Assembly: GCA_002280565.1 (NCBI GenBank)
Contig: NCEF01000001.1
Coordinates: 119,620-183,619, forward strand
Origin: Sphingomonas sp. 32-66-10
GTDB lineage: Bacteria > Pseudomonadota > Alphaproteobacteria > Sphingomonadales > Sphingomonadaceae
DNA: 64,000 nt
Direction: 5' to 3'
The notes below the pieces were generated by a model. The model was given only the letters and a program-made list of their open reading frames with translations. It was not told the origin of the DNA and ran no database searches. Below, one piece after another: positions 8,239 to 16,680 of this stretch. The first letter of the stretch is position 1, and the number at the start of each line of letters is the position of its first letter. The translations under genes and the position numbers were made by a program.

Positions 8239-8822
8239 TCGTGCTGGCATCGACCAGCGCGTCGCGGCGCGCGATGTTGAACGCGGCGGGCGTGGCGCAT
8301 GAGGCGCTGCCCGCACATGTCGACGAGGAAGCGGTCAAGGCGAGTCTTGGCCAAGTTGCGCCGCGCGACTTGGCCGATGCGCTGGCCGAGATGAAGGCGA
8401 TCAAGATCAGCCAGCGCGTGCCGGGCACATTGGTGCTGGGCGGGGATTCAGTCGTCGAGATCGAGGACGGGACGTCGCTCGACAAGCCGGTCGATCGGGC
8501 GGATGCCGAACGGCATTTGCGCCTGCTGTCGGGCAAGCGCCACGATCTCTACAGCGCGGCGGTGATTGCGGAGAATGGCCGCGCAGTGTGGCGGCATGTC
8601 GATCGCGCGCGGCTGTGGGTGCGGCCGCTGTCGGACGCTTTCATCGCCCAATATCTCGATGCCGAATGGCCGGCAATTTCGGGCTGTGTCGGCTGCTACC
8701 GGGTCGAGGGGCCGGGGGTGCAGCTGTTCAGCCGGATCGAGGGCAGCCATTACACGATCCTGGGGATGCCGTTGCTCAACATCCTCGATTATCTGCGGAC
8801 CAGAGGCCAATTGACGTCATGA
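8235..8822 (+). CDS. maf: Maf family nucleoside triphosphate pyrophosphatase
   Basis: Maf proteins hydrolyse non-canonical or modified nucleoside triphosphates to monophosphates. The 195-residue protein begins with the family motif LASTSASRRAML, and carries the GGDSVVE metal-site segment and the GCYRVEGPG motif. Its ATG overlaps the ppsR stop by 4 nt and its own stop overlaps the aroE start, so it is embedded in a coupled operon. YhdE-type (dTTP/UTP) and YceF-type (m7GTP) members cannot be separated confidently by eye. Confidence 0.92.
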   Translation: MIVLASTSASRRAMLNAAGVAHEALPAHVDEEAVKASLGQVAPRDLADALAEMKAIKISQRVPGTLVLGGDSVVEIEDGTSLDKPVDRADAERHLRLLSGKRHDLYSAAVIAENGRAVWRHVDRARLWVRPLSDAFIAQYLDAEWPAISGCVGCYRVEGPGVQLFSRIEGSHYTILGMPLLNILDYLRTRGQLTS

Positions 8823-9631
8823 CCATTCCGCACGCCGAAGTGATCGGCGACCCGATCGCGCAATCCAAGTCGCCGCTGATCCACGGCTTCTGGATCGACA
8901 AGCTCGGGATCGCGGCGCGCTACAGCAAGACGCTGGTGGCGGCGGAGGGGTTGGGCGCCTTCTTTGCCGCACGGCGCGACGATCCGGATTGGCGCGGGTG
9001 CAACATCACGGCGCCGCACAAGGTGGCGGCGCTCGACCATGTGCCCGATCCGGGCGGGGTGCGGGATTCGATTGGCGCGATCAACACGGTGTTTCGCGGT
9101 GCGGACGGGGCGCTGATCGGGACCAATACCGATGCCGCGGGATTCTATGCGCCGATCGCCGAGTTCGACCTGGAGGGCGCGCCGGTCGCGGTGGTTGGTG
9201 CGGGCGGCGCGGCGCGGGCGATCTTGTTTGCGCTGGCCCGGGCGGGGGTCAGCCATGTGACGATCCTCAACCGCTCGCCGCTCAAGGCGATGGGGCTGCT
9301 CGCGACCTTCGGCCTGAAGGGCGATGTGGTGGCGCTCGATGCGCCGATCCCGCCGGTGGCGCTGCTGGTCAATGCCAGTTCGCTGGGGATGGTCGGGCAT
9401 CCGCCGCTCGAGCTGGACCTGTCGAACCTGCCCGAAGATGCGCTGGTGTACGATGCGGTCTATGCGCCGCTTGAAACCGGGCTGCTCGCGGCGGCGCGGG
9501 CGCGGGGGCTGGAGACGGTCGACGGGCTGGAGATGCTGATCGGCCAGGCGGCGCTGGCGTTCGAGCTGTTCTTTGGCAAACCGGCGCCGCGCGAGCATGA
9601 CGCGGAATTGCGGGCGCTGCTGCTGAAATGA
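8819..9631 (+). CDS. aroE: shikimate dehydrogenase
   Basis: AroE reduces 3-dehydroshikimate to shikimate with NADPH in aromatic amino acid synthesis. The 270-residue protein has the shikimate-binding IAQSKSPLIHGFW segment near residue 11, the NITAPHK motif with the catalytic lysine, the NTDAAGF motif, and a Rossmann loop GAGGAARAI. The ATG at 8819 overlaps the maf stop (ATGA); a longer frame starting at 8588 lies entirely inside maf and is rejected. Its stop overlaps the coaE start. Confidence 0.96.
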   Translation: MTIPHAEVIGDPIAQSKSPLIHGFWIDKLGIAARYSKTLVAAEGLGAFFAARRDDPDWRGCNITAPHKVAALDHVPDPGGVRDSIGAINTVFRGADGALIGTNTDAAGFYAPIAEFDLEGAPVAVVGAGGAARAILFALARAGVSHVTILNRSPLKAMGLLATFGLKGDVVALDAPIPPVALLVNASSLGMVGHPPLELDLSNLPEDALVYDAVYAPLETGLLAAARARGLETVDGLEMLIGQAALAFELFFGKPAPREHDAELRALLLK

Positions 9632-10224
9632 GCGTCGTCCTCGGCCTCACTGGTTCGATCGGCATGGGCAAGTCCACCGTCGCGGCGATGTTTGCCGAGG
9701 CGGGGGTGCCGGTGTTCGATGCCGACGCCGAGGTGCATCGCCTGCAAGGGCCGGGCGGCGCGCTGGTCGCGGCAATCGAGGCGGAGTTTCCCGATACGAC
9801 GACCGAATTGGGGGTGGACCGCACGCTGCTGGGCGAAGCGGTGTTCGGCAACCCCGAGGCGTTCAAGCGGCTGGAGGAGATCGTGCACCCGGCCGTAGCC
9901 CATGCGCGCAACGAATTTCTGAAGGCCAATGCCGACAAGCCGCTGGTGCTGCTCGACGTGCCGTTGCTGTTCGAAGCGGGCGGATGGCGACAGGTGGAGA
10001 AGATCGTCGTCGTCTCGGCCCCGCCAGAGGTTCAGCGCGAGCGCGTGCTGGCGCGGCCGGGGATGACGGTCGAGCGGTTCGAGTCGATCCTCGCCCGGCA
10101 GATGCCCGATGCGGAGAAGCGCGCGCGCGCCGATTTCGTGATCGATACCGGCACGACGAAAGACGCAACGCGTGCCGAAGTCGCGGCGGTGATCGCTTGC
10201 CTGAACGGACAAACAGGCGGATAA
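9628..10224 (+). CDS. coaE: dephospho-CoA kinase
   Basis: CoaE phosphorylates the 3'-hydroxyl of dephospho-CoA, the last step of coenzyme A synthesis. The 198-residue protein starts with the P-loop GLTGSIGMGKST (about residues 6-17), followed by the VFDADAEVHRL acceptor-site motif and the LDVPLLFEAG segment typical of the family. The start overlaps aroE by 4 nt. It lies 7 nt ahead of dnaQ in the same operon. Confidence 0.96.
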   Translation: MSVVLGLTGSIGMGKSTVAAMFAEAGVPVFDADAEVHRLQGPGGALVAAIEAEFPDTTTELGVDRTLLGEAVFGNPEAFKRLEEIVHPAVAHARNEFLKANADKPLVLLDVPLLFEAGGWRQVEKIVVVSAPPEVQRERVLARPGMTVERFESILARQMPDAEKRARADFVIDTGTTKDATRAEVAAVIACLNGQTGG

Positions 10225-10231
10225 GCAGGGC

Positions 10232-10924
10232 ATGCGCGAAATCGTGTTTGACACCGAAACGACCGGGCTGAGCTACAGCGCCGGGCACCGGCTGGTGGAG
10301 ATTGGCTGTGTCGAGCTGATCAACCGGGTGCCGACCGGGCGGCATTTCCACCGTTACGTGAACCCCGATCGCGACATGCCGGTCGAGGCGTTCGCGGTGC
10401 ATGGGCTGTCGGAGGCGTTCCTGGCCGACAAGCCGCGCTTTCACGAGATTTGCGACGAGCTGATCGAGTTTCTGGGCGATTGCCCGCTGATCGCACACAA
10501 TGCGATGTTCGACCTCGGCTTCATGAACGGCGAGCTGGGCGCGTGCGGGCGCGCGATGCTACCGGTCGATCGCATCGTCGACACGCTGCAGATCGCGCGC
10601 GCCAAGCATCCCGGGGCCAAGCATACGCTGGATGCGCTGTGCGTGCGCTATGGGGTCGACCTTTCGGCGCGCGAGCTGCACGGCGCGTTGCTCGACGCGC
10701 AGTTGCTGGCGCAGGTGTTCATCGAACTGACCGGCGGGCGGCAGATCGCGCTGGGGCTGGCGGTGGGTGAATCTACCGGGCCCGACCGGATCACCGTGGC
10801 TTCGGCTAAGAGCAATATACGCCCGGCGCGCATTTTTACGCCGAGCGCAGAGGAACTGGCGCGCCACTCGGCGTTTATGGCCGGGTTCGAGGACCCTGTC
10901 TGGGGAGCATCGGCGTCCGGTTGA
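10232..10924 (+). CDS. dnaQ: DNA polymerase III subunit epsilon
   Basis: The 3'-5' proofreading exonuclease of the replicative polymerase. The 230-residue protein has the DEDD-family motifs: ExoI FDTETTGL at about residues 6-13, ExoII in the IAHNAMFDLGFMN segment, and ExoIII with the final His-Asp pair in the HGALLDAQ region. A C-terminal tail presumably binds the alpha subunit. It is last in the coaE operon. dnaQ near the origin beside coaE is typical of alphaproteobacteria. Confidence 0.95.
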   Translation: MREIVFDTETTGLSYSAGHRLVEIGCVELINRVPTGRHFHRYVNPDRDMPVEAFAVHGLSEAFLADKPRFHEICDELIEFLGDCPLIAHNAMFDLGFMNGELGACGRAMLPVDRIVDTLQIARAKHPGAKHTLDALCVRYGVDLSARELHGALLDAQLLAQVFIELTGGRQIALGLAVGESTGPDRITVASAKSNIRPARIFTPSAEELARHSAFMAGFEDPVWGASASG

Positions 10925-10975
10925 CGCTGTCGCCCCCCATTCCTAGGTGCTCCTCTTGTTAAGACGGAGGACGAT

Positions 10976-11551
10976 ATGGATATCCGCGTTTCTGGTCATC
11001 AGGTAGACACGGGCGAAGCACTGCGCCAGCACGTGGACGACCGGCTGCAGGGTATCGCCGAAAAGTATTTCGCCCGCGCCATTTCGGCGCAGGTGACCTT
11101 CGGCAAGGGTCCGCATGACCATGGCTTCACCTGCGACATTGTCGCGCATGTGATGCAGGGGCTGGTGCTCAAGGGCGCGCATTCGGCACCGTCCGAGGCG
11201 CATCTCGCGTTCGATGGCGCCGCCGACAAGATCGAAAAGCAGCTGCGCCGCTACATGCGCCGCCTGAAGGACCGCAACAATGGTCAGCAGCAGGCGATGA
11301 TGGCCGATTTCGATGCGGGCTATACCGTGTTCCAGGTCGAGGAAGCGGAAGAGGTCGCCGATGCGCCGGCGATCATCGCCGAGACGCGGGTGGACGTGCC
11401 CGATGCCAGCGTGTCGGATGCGGTGATGATGCTGGACCTGCGCAACACCAATGCGCTGTTGTTCAAGAATATCGGCACCGGCACCTACAACATGGTGTAT
11501 CGCCGCACCGATGGCACGATCGGCTGGGTCGAACCCAACCGGGCGGCCTGA
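10976..11551 (+). CDS. hpf: ribosome hibernation-promoting factor, long form
   Basis: Long HPF dimerises 70S ribosomes into inactive 100S particles under stress. The 191-residue protein has the N-terminal S30AE/RaiA domain (about 1-105, starting MDIRVSGHQVDTGEALR) and the C-terminal dimerisation domain with MMLDLRNTNALLFKN and the GWVEP ending. A good ribosome-binding site (CGGAGGA) precedes the ATG. It lies 9 nt before ptsN, so both are likely cotranscribed. In many proteobacteria hpf and ptsN follow rpoN; rpoN is not adjacent here. Confidence 0.93.
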   Translation: MDIRVSGHQVDTGEALRQHVDDRLQGIAEKYFARAISAQVTFGKGPHDHGFTCDIVAHVMQGLVLKGAHSAPSEAHLAFDGAADKIEKQLRRYMRRLKDRNNGQQQAMMADFDAGYTVFQVEEAEEVADAPAIIAETRVDVPDASVSDAVMMLDLRNTNALLFKNIGTGTYNMVYRRTDGTIGWVEPNRAA

Positions 11552-11560
11552 TCCAGCACG

Positions 11561-12031
11561 ATGCATGATCTGAATGATCTGGTGACGCCCGAGGCGGTGG
11601 TCTCGGGTGTAGCGGTCAGCAGCACGAAGAAGCTCTTCGCGCTGCTCGCCGATGTTGCGGCGCGGGTTTATGGCGTCGATGCGACCATCGTCGCCGGACA
11701 ACTGGCCGCGCGCGAAAAGCTGGGCACCACCGGCTTTGGTGGCGGGATCGCGATCCCGCATGGCCGGATCGAGGGGCTGGATGCCGTGCGCGGGGTGATG
11801 ATGCGGCTCGACAAGCCGGTGGATTTCGGGGCGGTGGATGACAGTCCGGTGGACCTGGTGTTCATGCTGCTGTCGCCGGCGACCGCAGGCGCGGAGCATC
11901 TGAAGGCGCTGGCGCGGGTGTCGCGGCGGCTGCGCGATCGCGGATTTACAGCCAAGCTGCGTGGTGCGGGGTCGGCGGACGCCATCTATGCGCTGCTCGC
12001 CGGGACCGAAGCGCGTGACGCCGCTGCCTGA
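11561..12031 (+). CDS. ptsN: PTS IIA-like nitrogen regulatory protein PtsN
   Basis: The EIIA-Ntr component of the regulatory phosphotransferase system, which controls potassium, nitrogen and stress responses rather than sugar uptake. The 156-residue protein has the IIA fold with the phosphorylatable histidine in the GGIAIPHGR motif near residue 67 and the downstream LLSPATAGAEHLKALA segment. It follows hpf closely and overlaps the start of the thioesterase gene by about 17 nt, indicating one transcript. Confidence 0.93.
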   Translation: MHDLNDLVTPEAVVSGVAVSSTKKLFALLADVAARVYGVDATIVAGQLAAREKLGTTGFGGGIAIPHGRIEGLDAVRGVMMRLDKPVDFGAVDDSPVDLVFMLLSPATAGAEHLKALARVSRRLRDRGFTAKLRGAGSADAIYALLAGTEARDAAA

Positions 12032-12491
12032 CCCGACCCCCGCGGTCGGGGCGGCGGCGCATCACCGCGCGCTGGAATCCCTCTATGCCGCCGCGCCGAT
12101 CAATCAGCTGTTCGAATCGCGGCTGGAAATTCCGCAGGCGGGCGTCGCGCGGATTCACTTCACCATCGATCAACGCCATTTCCATGCTGGCGGCGCAGCG
12201 CATGGGACGAGCTATTTCAAGATGCTCGACGATGCGGCTTTTTATGCGGCGAACAGCCTAGTGACCGACCGGTTTCTGCTGACCACCGCGTTCAACCTGC
12301 TGTTCACCAGGCCGCTGGGGCCGGGACCGGTGACCGCCGAAGGGCGCTGGGTCAGCGGGCAGCGGCGGGTGTTCGTCGCCGAGGCGCGGCTGATCGACGC
12401 ATCGGGCGAGGAGGCGGCGCGCGGTACCGGCACCTTCATGAAATCGCGCATCGCGCTGGCCGGATTGCCCGGTTATCGCGCAACATCGTGA
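12015..12491 (+). CDS. PaaI family thioesterase (hotdog fold)
   Basis: A 158-residue protein with a hotdog-fold thioesterase pattern: the AAHGTSYFKMLDDAAFYAAN helix region carries the conserved small-residue/acid positions of PaaI-type acyl-CoA thioesterases, followed by strands such as LFTRPLGPGPVTAEGRW. The GTG start at 12015 lies inside the ptsN end, so translation is coupled; a longer frame from 11961 only shadows ptsN. Its stop overlaps the DUF1491 start. The physiological acyl-CoA substrate is unknown. Confidence 0.8.
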   Translation: MTPLPDPTPAVGAAAHHRALESLYAAAPINQLFESRLEIPQAGVARIHFTIDQRHFHAGGAAHGTSYFKMLDDAAFYAANSLVTDRFLLTTAFNLLFTRPLGPGPVTAEGRWVSGQRRVFVAEARLIDASGEEAARGTGTFMKSRIALAGLPGYRATS

Positions 12492-12829
12492 GCGCCCGGC
12501 TCGCCAGTGGACTGGTTGCCAACGCGCTGATCCGCCGCGTCAATGGCGCGGGCGGGAGCGCGATGGTGCTCGCCAAGGGCCATGCCGAAGCCGGTGCGAT
12601 CCTGATCCTGGCGCTGGAACGCGGCGGGAATCCGCGCTTTTTCGAGCGCGGGATCGGGCCTGACGGGCTGTCGGCGCTGCTGCCCAGTGGGCCTTCTGCA
12701 TTCGATGATCCCGGCGCGGTCACCGATTACTGGCAGCGGCGCCGCAGCCGCGACCCGGATCTATGGGTGATCGAACTGGATATCGCAGCGGCAGAACGGT
12801 TCGCCGCTGAAACGATTATCGGTGCTTGA
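12488..12829 (+). CDS. DUF1491 family protein
   Basis: A 113-residue protein matching what I know of DUF1491: an N-terminal LASGLVANALIRRVN segment, a central glycine-rich turn, and the C-terminal pattern YWQRRRSRDPDLWVIELD typical of the family. The start is GTG, overlapping the thioesterase stop by 4 nt (GTGA), which makes it the last gene of the hpf-ptsN cluster. The family is restricted to alphaproteobacteria and has no assigned function. Confidence 0.85.
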   Translation: MSARLASGLVANALIRRVNGAGGSAMVLAKGHAEAGAILILALERGGNPRFFERGIGPDGLSALLPSGPSAFDDPGAVTDYWQRRRSRDPDLWVIELDIAAAERFAAETIIGA

Positions 12830-12991
12830 CGCGCTGCAACATCGGCGGCAGAGGCGCGCGACATTTTAATAGCGTTGTGCCGTCGGGGTCAGAGGCCGGT
12901 GGTTACGCAGTCGGGGGGCAAGCCCGATCGGTCCGTGCACCAGCACCTTGTGAGACCCGATCGCGCACCAACCGCACAGTATCGAAGTTGA

Positions 12992-13627
12992 ATGACCTTC
13001 TCGTTCCGGGCTGCGATCATCGCGGCCACGACCCTCACCGTTGCCGCAGGCATCGGTGCAACGGCCCCAGGCGTTGCCGGAGAGGCCGAAAAGACCCCGG
13101 TTCAGGCCATTAACGAAGCCGCAGCCGAACAGGTTCCCACGATGGGCGAATCGCTCGCAGCGCTCGACGCCGACGATGCTTCCATCACCCAGGACTCCCA
13201 ATCCGAATCCGCCCCCTATGCGACGCTGGCCGCAGCGGTCGCCGCGCAGGACGCGGTTGCCGCCGATGCCGAGCTCAACTGCCTGGCGATCGGCGTCTAT
13301 TATGAATCGAAGGGCGAACCGCTGGAGGGCCAGCTCGCGGTTGCCGAGGTAATCCTCAATCGCGCAAAGTCGGGGCGTTTCCCGACATCGGTGTGCGGCG
13401 TACTGACCCAGCGCGGACAGTTTTCGTTCGTGCGCAACGGCCGCCTGCCGCAGCCGCCGGCCAGCGCCCGCGCGTGGAAGACCGCGCTCGCCGTGGCACA
13501 GGTCGCGCGGGACGATGCGTGGGACAGCCGCGTGTCCGACGCGCTGTTCTTCCATGCCCGCTATGTCTCGCCCGGCTGGCGCCGCGCACGGGTCGGCAGC
13601 GTCGGGAATCACATCTTCTATCGTTGA
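12992..13627 (+). CDS. SleB-type cell wall hydrolase
   Basis: A 211-residue protein with an N-terminal hydrophobic export segment (about 1-30, ending near a small-residue cleavage site) and a C-terminal Hydrolase_2/SleB domain from about residue 90. The latter shows AIGVYYESKGEPLEGQLAVA, with the catalytic glutamate expected in the YYES motif, then the VCGVLTQRGQFSF segment. Members cut peptidoglycan; here the export signal points to a periplasmic autolysin rather than a spore enzyme. A strong terminator follows at 13667-13705. The 160-nt gap upstream shows no further feature. Confidence 0.88.
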   Translation: MTFSFRAAIIAATTLTVAAGIGATAPGVAGEAEKTPVQAINEAAAEQVPTMGESLAALDADDASITQDSQSESAPYATLAAAVAAQDAVAADAELNCLAIGVYYESKGEPLEGQLAVAEVILNRAKSGRFPTSVCGVLTQRGQFSFVRNGRLPQPPASARAWKTALAVAQVARDDAWDSRVSDALFFHARYVSPGWRRARVGSVGNHIFYR

Positions 13628-13666
13628 ACCCGGCGGGCGGGCTTCCGTTCGTTCGTCAAATGTTCT

Positions 13667-13705
13667 AAAGGCCGGGGATGGTTTCGAACCCTTCCCCGGC
13701 CTTTT
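13667..13705 (+). terminator. intrinsic terminator after the SleB-type gene
   Basis: A perfect 12-bp stem, AAAGGCCGGGGA (13667-13678) pairing with TCCCCGGCCTTT (13693-13704), has a 14-nt loop and a T4 end. It overlaps the first possible ATG of mmcB at 13678. Confidence 0.85.
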
Positions 13706-13707
13706 CC

Positions 13708-14196
13708 GTGGCTGACGATGCCGATGCGGCGATCGCGCCGCTGATTGCCGCCGATGTGACGCGCGGTGTGTGCCGCATGCTGTTGCGGCATGATTGCGTG
13801 GCGATGGCGGAGGTTCCGTTGGGCGATGGCCGCCGCGCCGACCTGATGGCGCTCAACCTGCGTGGCGAGATCGTGATCGTCGAGGTCAAGGTGTCGCGGG
13901 CCGATCTGATCGGCGACGGCAAATGGACCGACTATCTGGCGCATTGCGACCGCTATTTTTGGGCGGTGCCGGCGGGGTTCGACCTGGCCCCATTGGAGCG
14001 ACCCGATTTCCTGCCCGAGCGTGCCGGGGTGATCGTCGCCGACCGCTATGACGCGGCGATCGTGCGCGAGGCGCGGACCCATCCCCTGCCCAGCGCGACG
14101 CGGCGCAAATGCACGTTGGCCTTTGCGCGCCGTGCCGCGCGCCGGGTGATCACGCTGACCGATCCCGATGCGGACGGGATCGGGTGGCGCTGTTAG
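13708..14196 (+). CDS. mmcB: MmcB family DNA repair protein
   Basis: MmcB (DUF1052) is a predicted nuclease-fold protein that in Caulobacter takes part in damage-induced mutagenesis. The sequence has the PD-(D/E)XK-like pattern: RADLMALN, then IVIVEVKVSRADLIGDGKW, with candidate metal ligands Asp, Glu and Lys, and the LAHCDRYFWAVP segment typical of the family. An ATG at 13678 gives 172 residues but lies within the strong terminator of the gene upstream, so I prefer the GTG at 13708 (162 residues). Either start keeps the whole domain. It converges on the ankyrin gene. Confidence 0.87.
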   Translation: MADDADAAIAPLIAADVTRGVCRMLLRHDCVAMAEVPLGDGRRADLMALNLRGEIVIVEVKVSRADLIGDGKWTDYLAHCDRYFWAVPAGFDLAPLERPDFLPERAGVIVADRYDAAIVREARTHPLPSATRRKCTLAFARRAARRVITLTDPDADGIGWRC

Positions 14197-14213
14197 AGTC
14201 GTTTTCAGTTAGA

Positions 14214-14295
14214 CGGCACCGGCCCGCTCCCCCACCCGGCCACCCAACGGCAGTGTATTCTATGGGTGGCCGGGTGGGGGAGCGGGCCGGTGCCG
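14214..14295. repeat. REP-like large palindrome, copy 1
   Basis: Perfect 33-bp inverted repeat (14214-14246 and 14263-14295) with a 16-nt loop. The arm begins CGGCACCGGCCCGCTCCCCC. The same arm recurs at 23984 and 27967. A small hairpin TTCAGC-TTT-GCTGAA follows at 14297-14311. It lies between the convergent mmcB and ankyrin genes, so it may also end transcription. Confidence 0.9.
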
Positions 14296-14319
14296 ATTCA
14301 GCTTTGCTGAAAAACGGCC

Positions 14320-14919
14320 CTAGAAGCTCGGGCCGGAGACCGCGCGCTTCTTGACCTTGGGTGCGTTCTTGAGTGCTTCGGCGATGGCGGGCGCACGCGT
14401 GTCGCGGGCAGCGTAATCGCGTGCGCTGAGCCCGGCGAGCCGGTCGACCAGGTCGGGGTCCGCGCCATTGGTCAGCAGCAGCTGGACCAGCTCGCCATCG
14501 CGGCGCTGGACTGCGCGGATCAACGGGGTTTCGCCGCCATTATTGGCGAGGTTGACGTTGCCCCTGCGCGTGATGAGCTCACGCACCCCTTCGCCCCAGC
14601 CGGCCTCGACCGCGAGCAGCAGCGGGCTGTTGCCGCCCCCGTCCTGCAGGTTCACATTGCCGCCGCGCGCCAGCACGAAGCGCAGATAGGTCATGTCGCG
14701 GCGTTTGGTGATGATGTGGATCGCCGCCTCGCCCTTGTCATCCTTGGCATTGACGATGGTCTGGCCGGGGGCGTTGAGAAATTCGGTGACCTTGTTGCCA
14801 TCCTGCTCGCGCACCGCCTTCAGGAAGTTGTAGCTTTCGGAAAAGCGCTGGGCGCCGGCCGGAAGCGCTACGCTCAGCAGCGCCGCGGCGAGGACGAGCC
14901 GGGACGGAACGGTCAACAT
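14320..14919 (-). CDS. exported ankyrin repeat protein
   Basis: A 199-residue protein with a Sec signal peptide (about 1-23, hydrophobic LVLAAALLSVALPAGAQ, cleavage after AGA) and three to four ankyrin repeats. The repeats are recognisable by the GEAAIHIITKRRD, GNSPLLLAVEAG and GETPLIRAVQRRD helices, each followed by a xGxNVN or NGADPDL loop. It should act in the periplasm as a protein-binding scaffold; the partner is unknown. It is convergent with mmcB and divergent from the Sco gene. Confidence 0.85.
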   Translation of the reverse strand: MLTVPSRLVLAAALLSVALPAGAQRFSESYNFLKAVREQDGNKVTEFLNAPGQTIVNAKDDKGEAAIHIITKRRDMTYLRFVLARGGNVNLQDGGGNSPLLLAVEAGWGEGVRELITRRGNVNLANNGGETPLIRAVQRRDGELVQLLLTNGADPDLVDRLAGLSARDYAARDTRAPAIAEALKNAPKVKKRAVSGPSF

Positions 14920-14990
14920 GGTCGGAATACACCCCTGAACAACTGCAAGCCTTGCCTAACACCCCCTATCAGATCATGGGTCGCCTTGTC

Positions 14991-15584
14991 ATGAACAGGA
15001 TATCTTTCTTCGCCCTTCCCGCCCTTCTGGTGCTGGCCGCCTGTGGCGGAGGCGCTCCGGCGACCAAGTCGATTGCCGATGCCCCGCTCGCGGGCGCATC
15101 GATCGGGGGGCCGTTCACGCTGGTCAATGGCGATGGCAAGACCGTCACCGAGAAGGATTTCGCGGGCAAATACCGCATCATGTATTTCGGCTACACCTTC
15201 TGCCCCGATGTCTGCCCGGTCGATGTGCAGAATATCGGCGGCGCGATGAAGCGGCTCGACCAGCAGAATCCGCAGCTGGCGGCGAAGATCGTCCCCGTGT
15301 TCGTGTCGATCGACCCGGCGCGCGATACGCCCGCGGTGGTCAAGGAATTCACCGCCGCATTTCACCCGCGCATGGTCGGGCTGACCGGCAGCGCGGCGCA
15401 GGTCGATGCGGCGGCGAAAGTCTATCGCGTCCCCTATGCCAAGCGCCAGACGCCGACCGGCTATCTGATGGATCATGGGCGTCAGGCCTATCTGATGGGG
15501 CCGAATGGCGAGCCGATCGCGCTGCTGCCACAGGAGCAGAGCCCCGAGGCGATCGTCGCGGAAATCACGCGGTGGATCGGCTGA
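14991..15584 (+). CDS. SCO family protein (copper chaperone/thioredoxin-like lipoprotein)
   Basis: A 197-residue SCO1/SenC protein that helps deliver copper to cytochrome oxidase or acts as a thiol reductant. The N-terminus is a lipoprotein signal (LLVLAACGG) with the lipobox cysteine near residue 18. The copper/thiol motif CPDVCPV is present, as is the distant conserved histidine in LMDHGRQ. I chose the ATG at 14991 because it gives a normal lipoprotein signal; ATGs at 14952 and 14976 are possible. The end overlaps the next gene by 13 nt. Confidence 0.92.
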   Translation: MNRISFFALPALLVLAACGGGAPATKSIADAPLAGASIGGPFTLVNGDGKTVTEKDFAGKYRIMYFGYTFCPDVCPVDVQNIGGAMKRLDQQNPQLAAKIVPVFVSIDPARDTPAVVKEFTAAFHPRMVGLTGSAAQVDAAAKVYRVPYAKRQTPTGYLMDHGRQAYLMGPNGEPIALLPQEQSPEAIVAEITRWIG

Positions 15585-16009
15585 CCCGCTTTTGGGAATT
15601 GCCGCTCGCCCGGCTTGACCGCGCGCAGTGGGAGGCGCTGTGCGACGGGTGCGGCAAATGCTGTCTGCACAAGGTCGAGGATGCCGATAGCGGCGAAATC
15701 TATGCGACCAATGTCGCGTGCCGCTTGCTCGACCGCGATCAGGGGCGGTGCAGCGATTATCGGCACCGCCATGCCTATGTCGCCGAATGCGTGCGGCTGA
15801 ATGCCGGGAATGTCGACGACATCCCGTGGCTGCCGGTCACCTGCGCCTATCGCCTGCGCGCGGCGGGTGAGCCGCTGCCCGAGTGGCATTATCTGATCAG
15901 CGGGAGCCGTGAGAGCGTGCATGAGGCGGGTGAATCGACCCGGGGCTGGACGGTTTCGGAAGATGTCGCCGGCGACCTCGAACATCATATGGTCGACCGC
16001 ATCCTGTGA
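15572..16009 (+). CDS. YcgN family cysteine cluster protein (UPF0260)
   Basis: A 145-residue protein with the cysteine pattern of the YcgN/UPF0260 family: CDGCGKCC near residues 24-31, then single cysteines at CRLLD, RCSDY, ECVRLN and TCAYRL, enough to bind a metal cluster. The start is GTG inside the end of the Sco gene, so translation is coupled, and the stop overlaps the following peptidase start. The role in the cell is not established; a metal- or iron-sulfur-binding protein is the reasonable description. Confidence 0.88.
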   Translation: MDRLTRFWELPLARLDRAQWEALCDGCGKCCLHKVEDADSGEIYATNVACRLLDRDQGRCSDYRHRHAYVAECVRLNAGNVDDIPWLPVTCAYRLRAAGEPLPEWHYLISGSRESVHEAGESTRGWTVSEDVAGDLEHHMVDRIL

Positions 16010-16680
16010 GCCACGAGATCCAGATCGTCCGCCACCCACGCGCGCGGACGATGCGGCTGTCGGTCGATCAGGCGACCGGCACGGTGCGGCTGACCATTCC
16101 GCCGCGTGCGCCAGCCGGGCCAGCGTTGCGCTGGGCGCAGGGGCAGCAGGACTGGATCGCGCGCGCGCTCGCCAACCGCGCTGCACCGACGCCGTTCGAA
16201 CCGGGGGCGACGATCCTCTATCTGGGCGAAGAGGTTGGGCTCGGCTGGGACAGCGGGCTTCCGCGCACGCCGCTGCTCGACGATGGGCAGATCATCGCGG
16301 GGGGGCCGCGCGAGGGGTTTGAGCGACGGATCGAGCTGTGGTTGCGCAAGCGGGCGCTGGAGACGTTGAGCGCCGAGACCGCCGAATATGCCGCGCTGTC
16401 GGGCGTGAAGGTCAGCAAGGTCGCGATCGGCGATGCCAAGGGCCGCTGGGGCAGCTGCGCGTCATCGGGCGTGATCCGCTATAATTGGCGGCTGATCCTC
16501 GCTCCGCCCGCAGTGCGGCGGGCGACGGTGGCGCATGAAGTGGCGCACCGCACGCATATGAACCACAGCCCGGCATTCCATGCGCTGGTCCGCAGCCTGT
16601 ATGGGCGCGATCCGAAGCCGGAACGGGCGTGGCTGCGCGCCAATGCGATGCGGCTTCACTCGTTCGGACGGTCGTCCTGA
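16006..16680 (+). CDS. YgjP-like (DUF45) zinc metallopeptidase domain protein
   Basis: A 224-residue protein of the DUF45/WLM family (M48-related). It has the RWGSCASSGVIRYNWRLILAP signature and the zinc motif HEVAHRTHMNHSPAFH with HExxH and the downstream histidine. It probably acts as a metal-dependent protease in the cytosol; related genes sit near type I restriction systems in some bacteria, but nothing similar is adjacent here. The GTG start overlaps the cysteine-cluster gene by 4 nt. The 3' end overlaps the convergent PBP1A gene by 25 nt. Confidence 0.85.
   Translation: MSHEIQIVRHPRARTMRLSVDQATGTVRLTIPPRAPAGPALRWAQGQQDWIARALANRAAPTPFEPGATILYLGEEVGLGWDSGLPRTPLLDDGQIIAGGPREGFERRIELWLRKRALETLSAETAEYAALSGVKVSKVAIGDAKGRWGSCASSGVIRYNWRLILAPPAVRRATVAHEVAHRTHMNHSPAFHALVRSLYGRDPKPERAWLRANAMRLHSFGRSS

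Noticed and set aside
8588-8818. N-terminal extension of aroE inside maf
   Set aside because: The family start and the ATGA overlap with maf place the true start at 8819.
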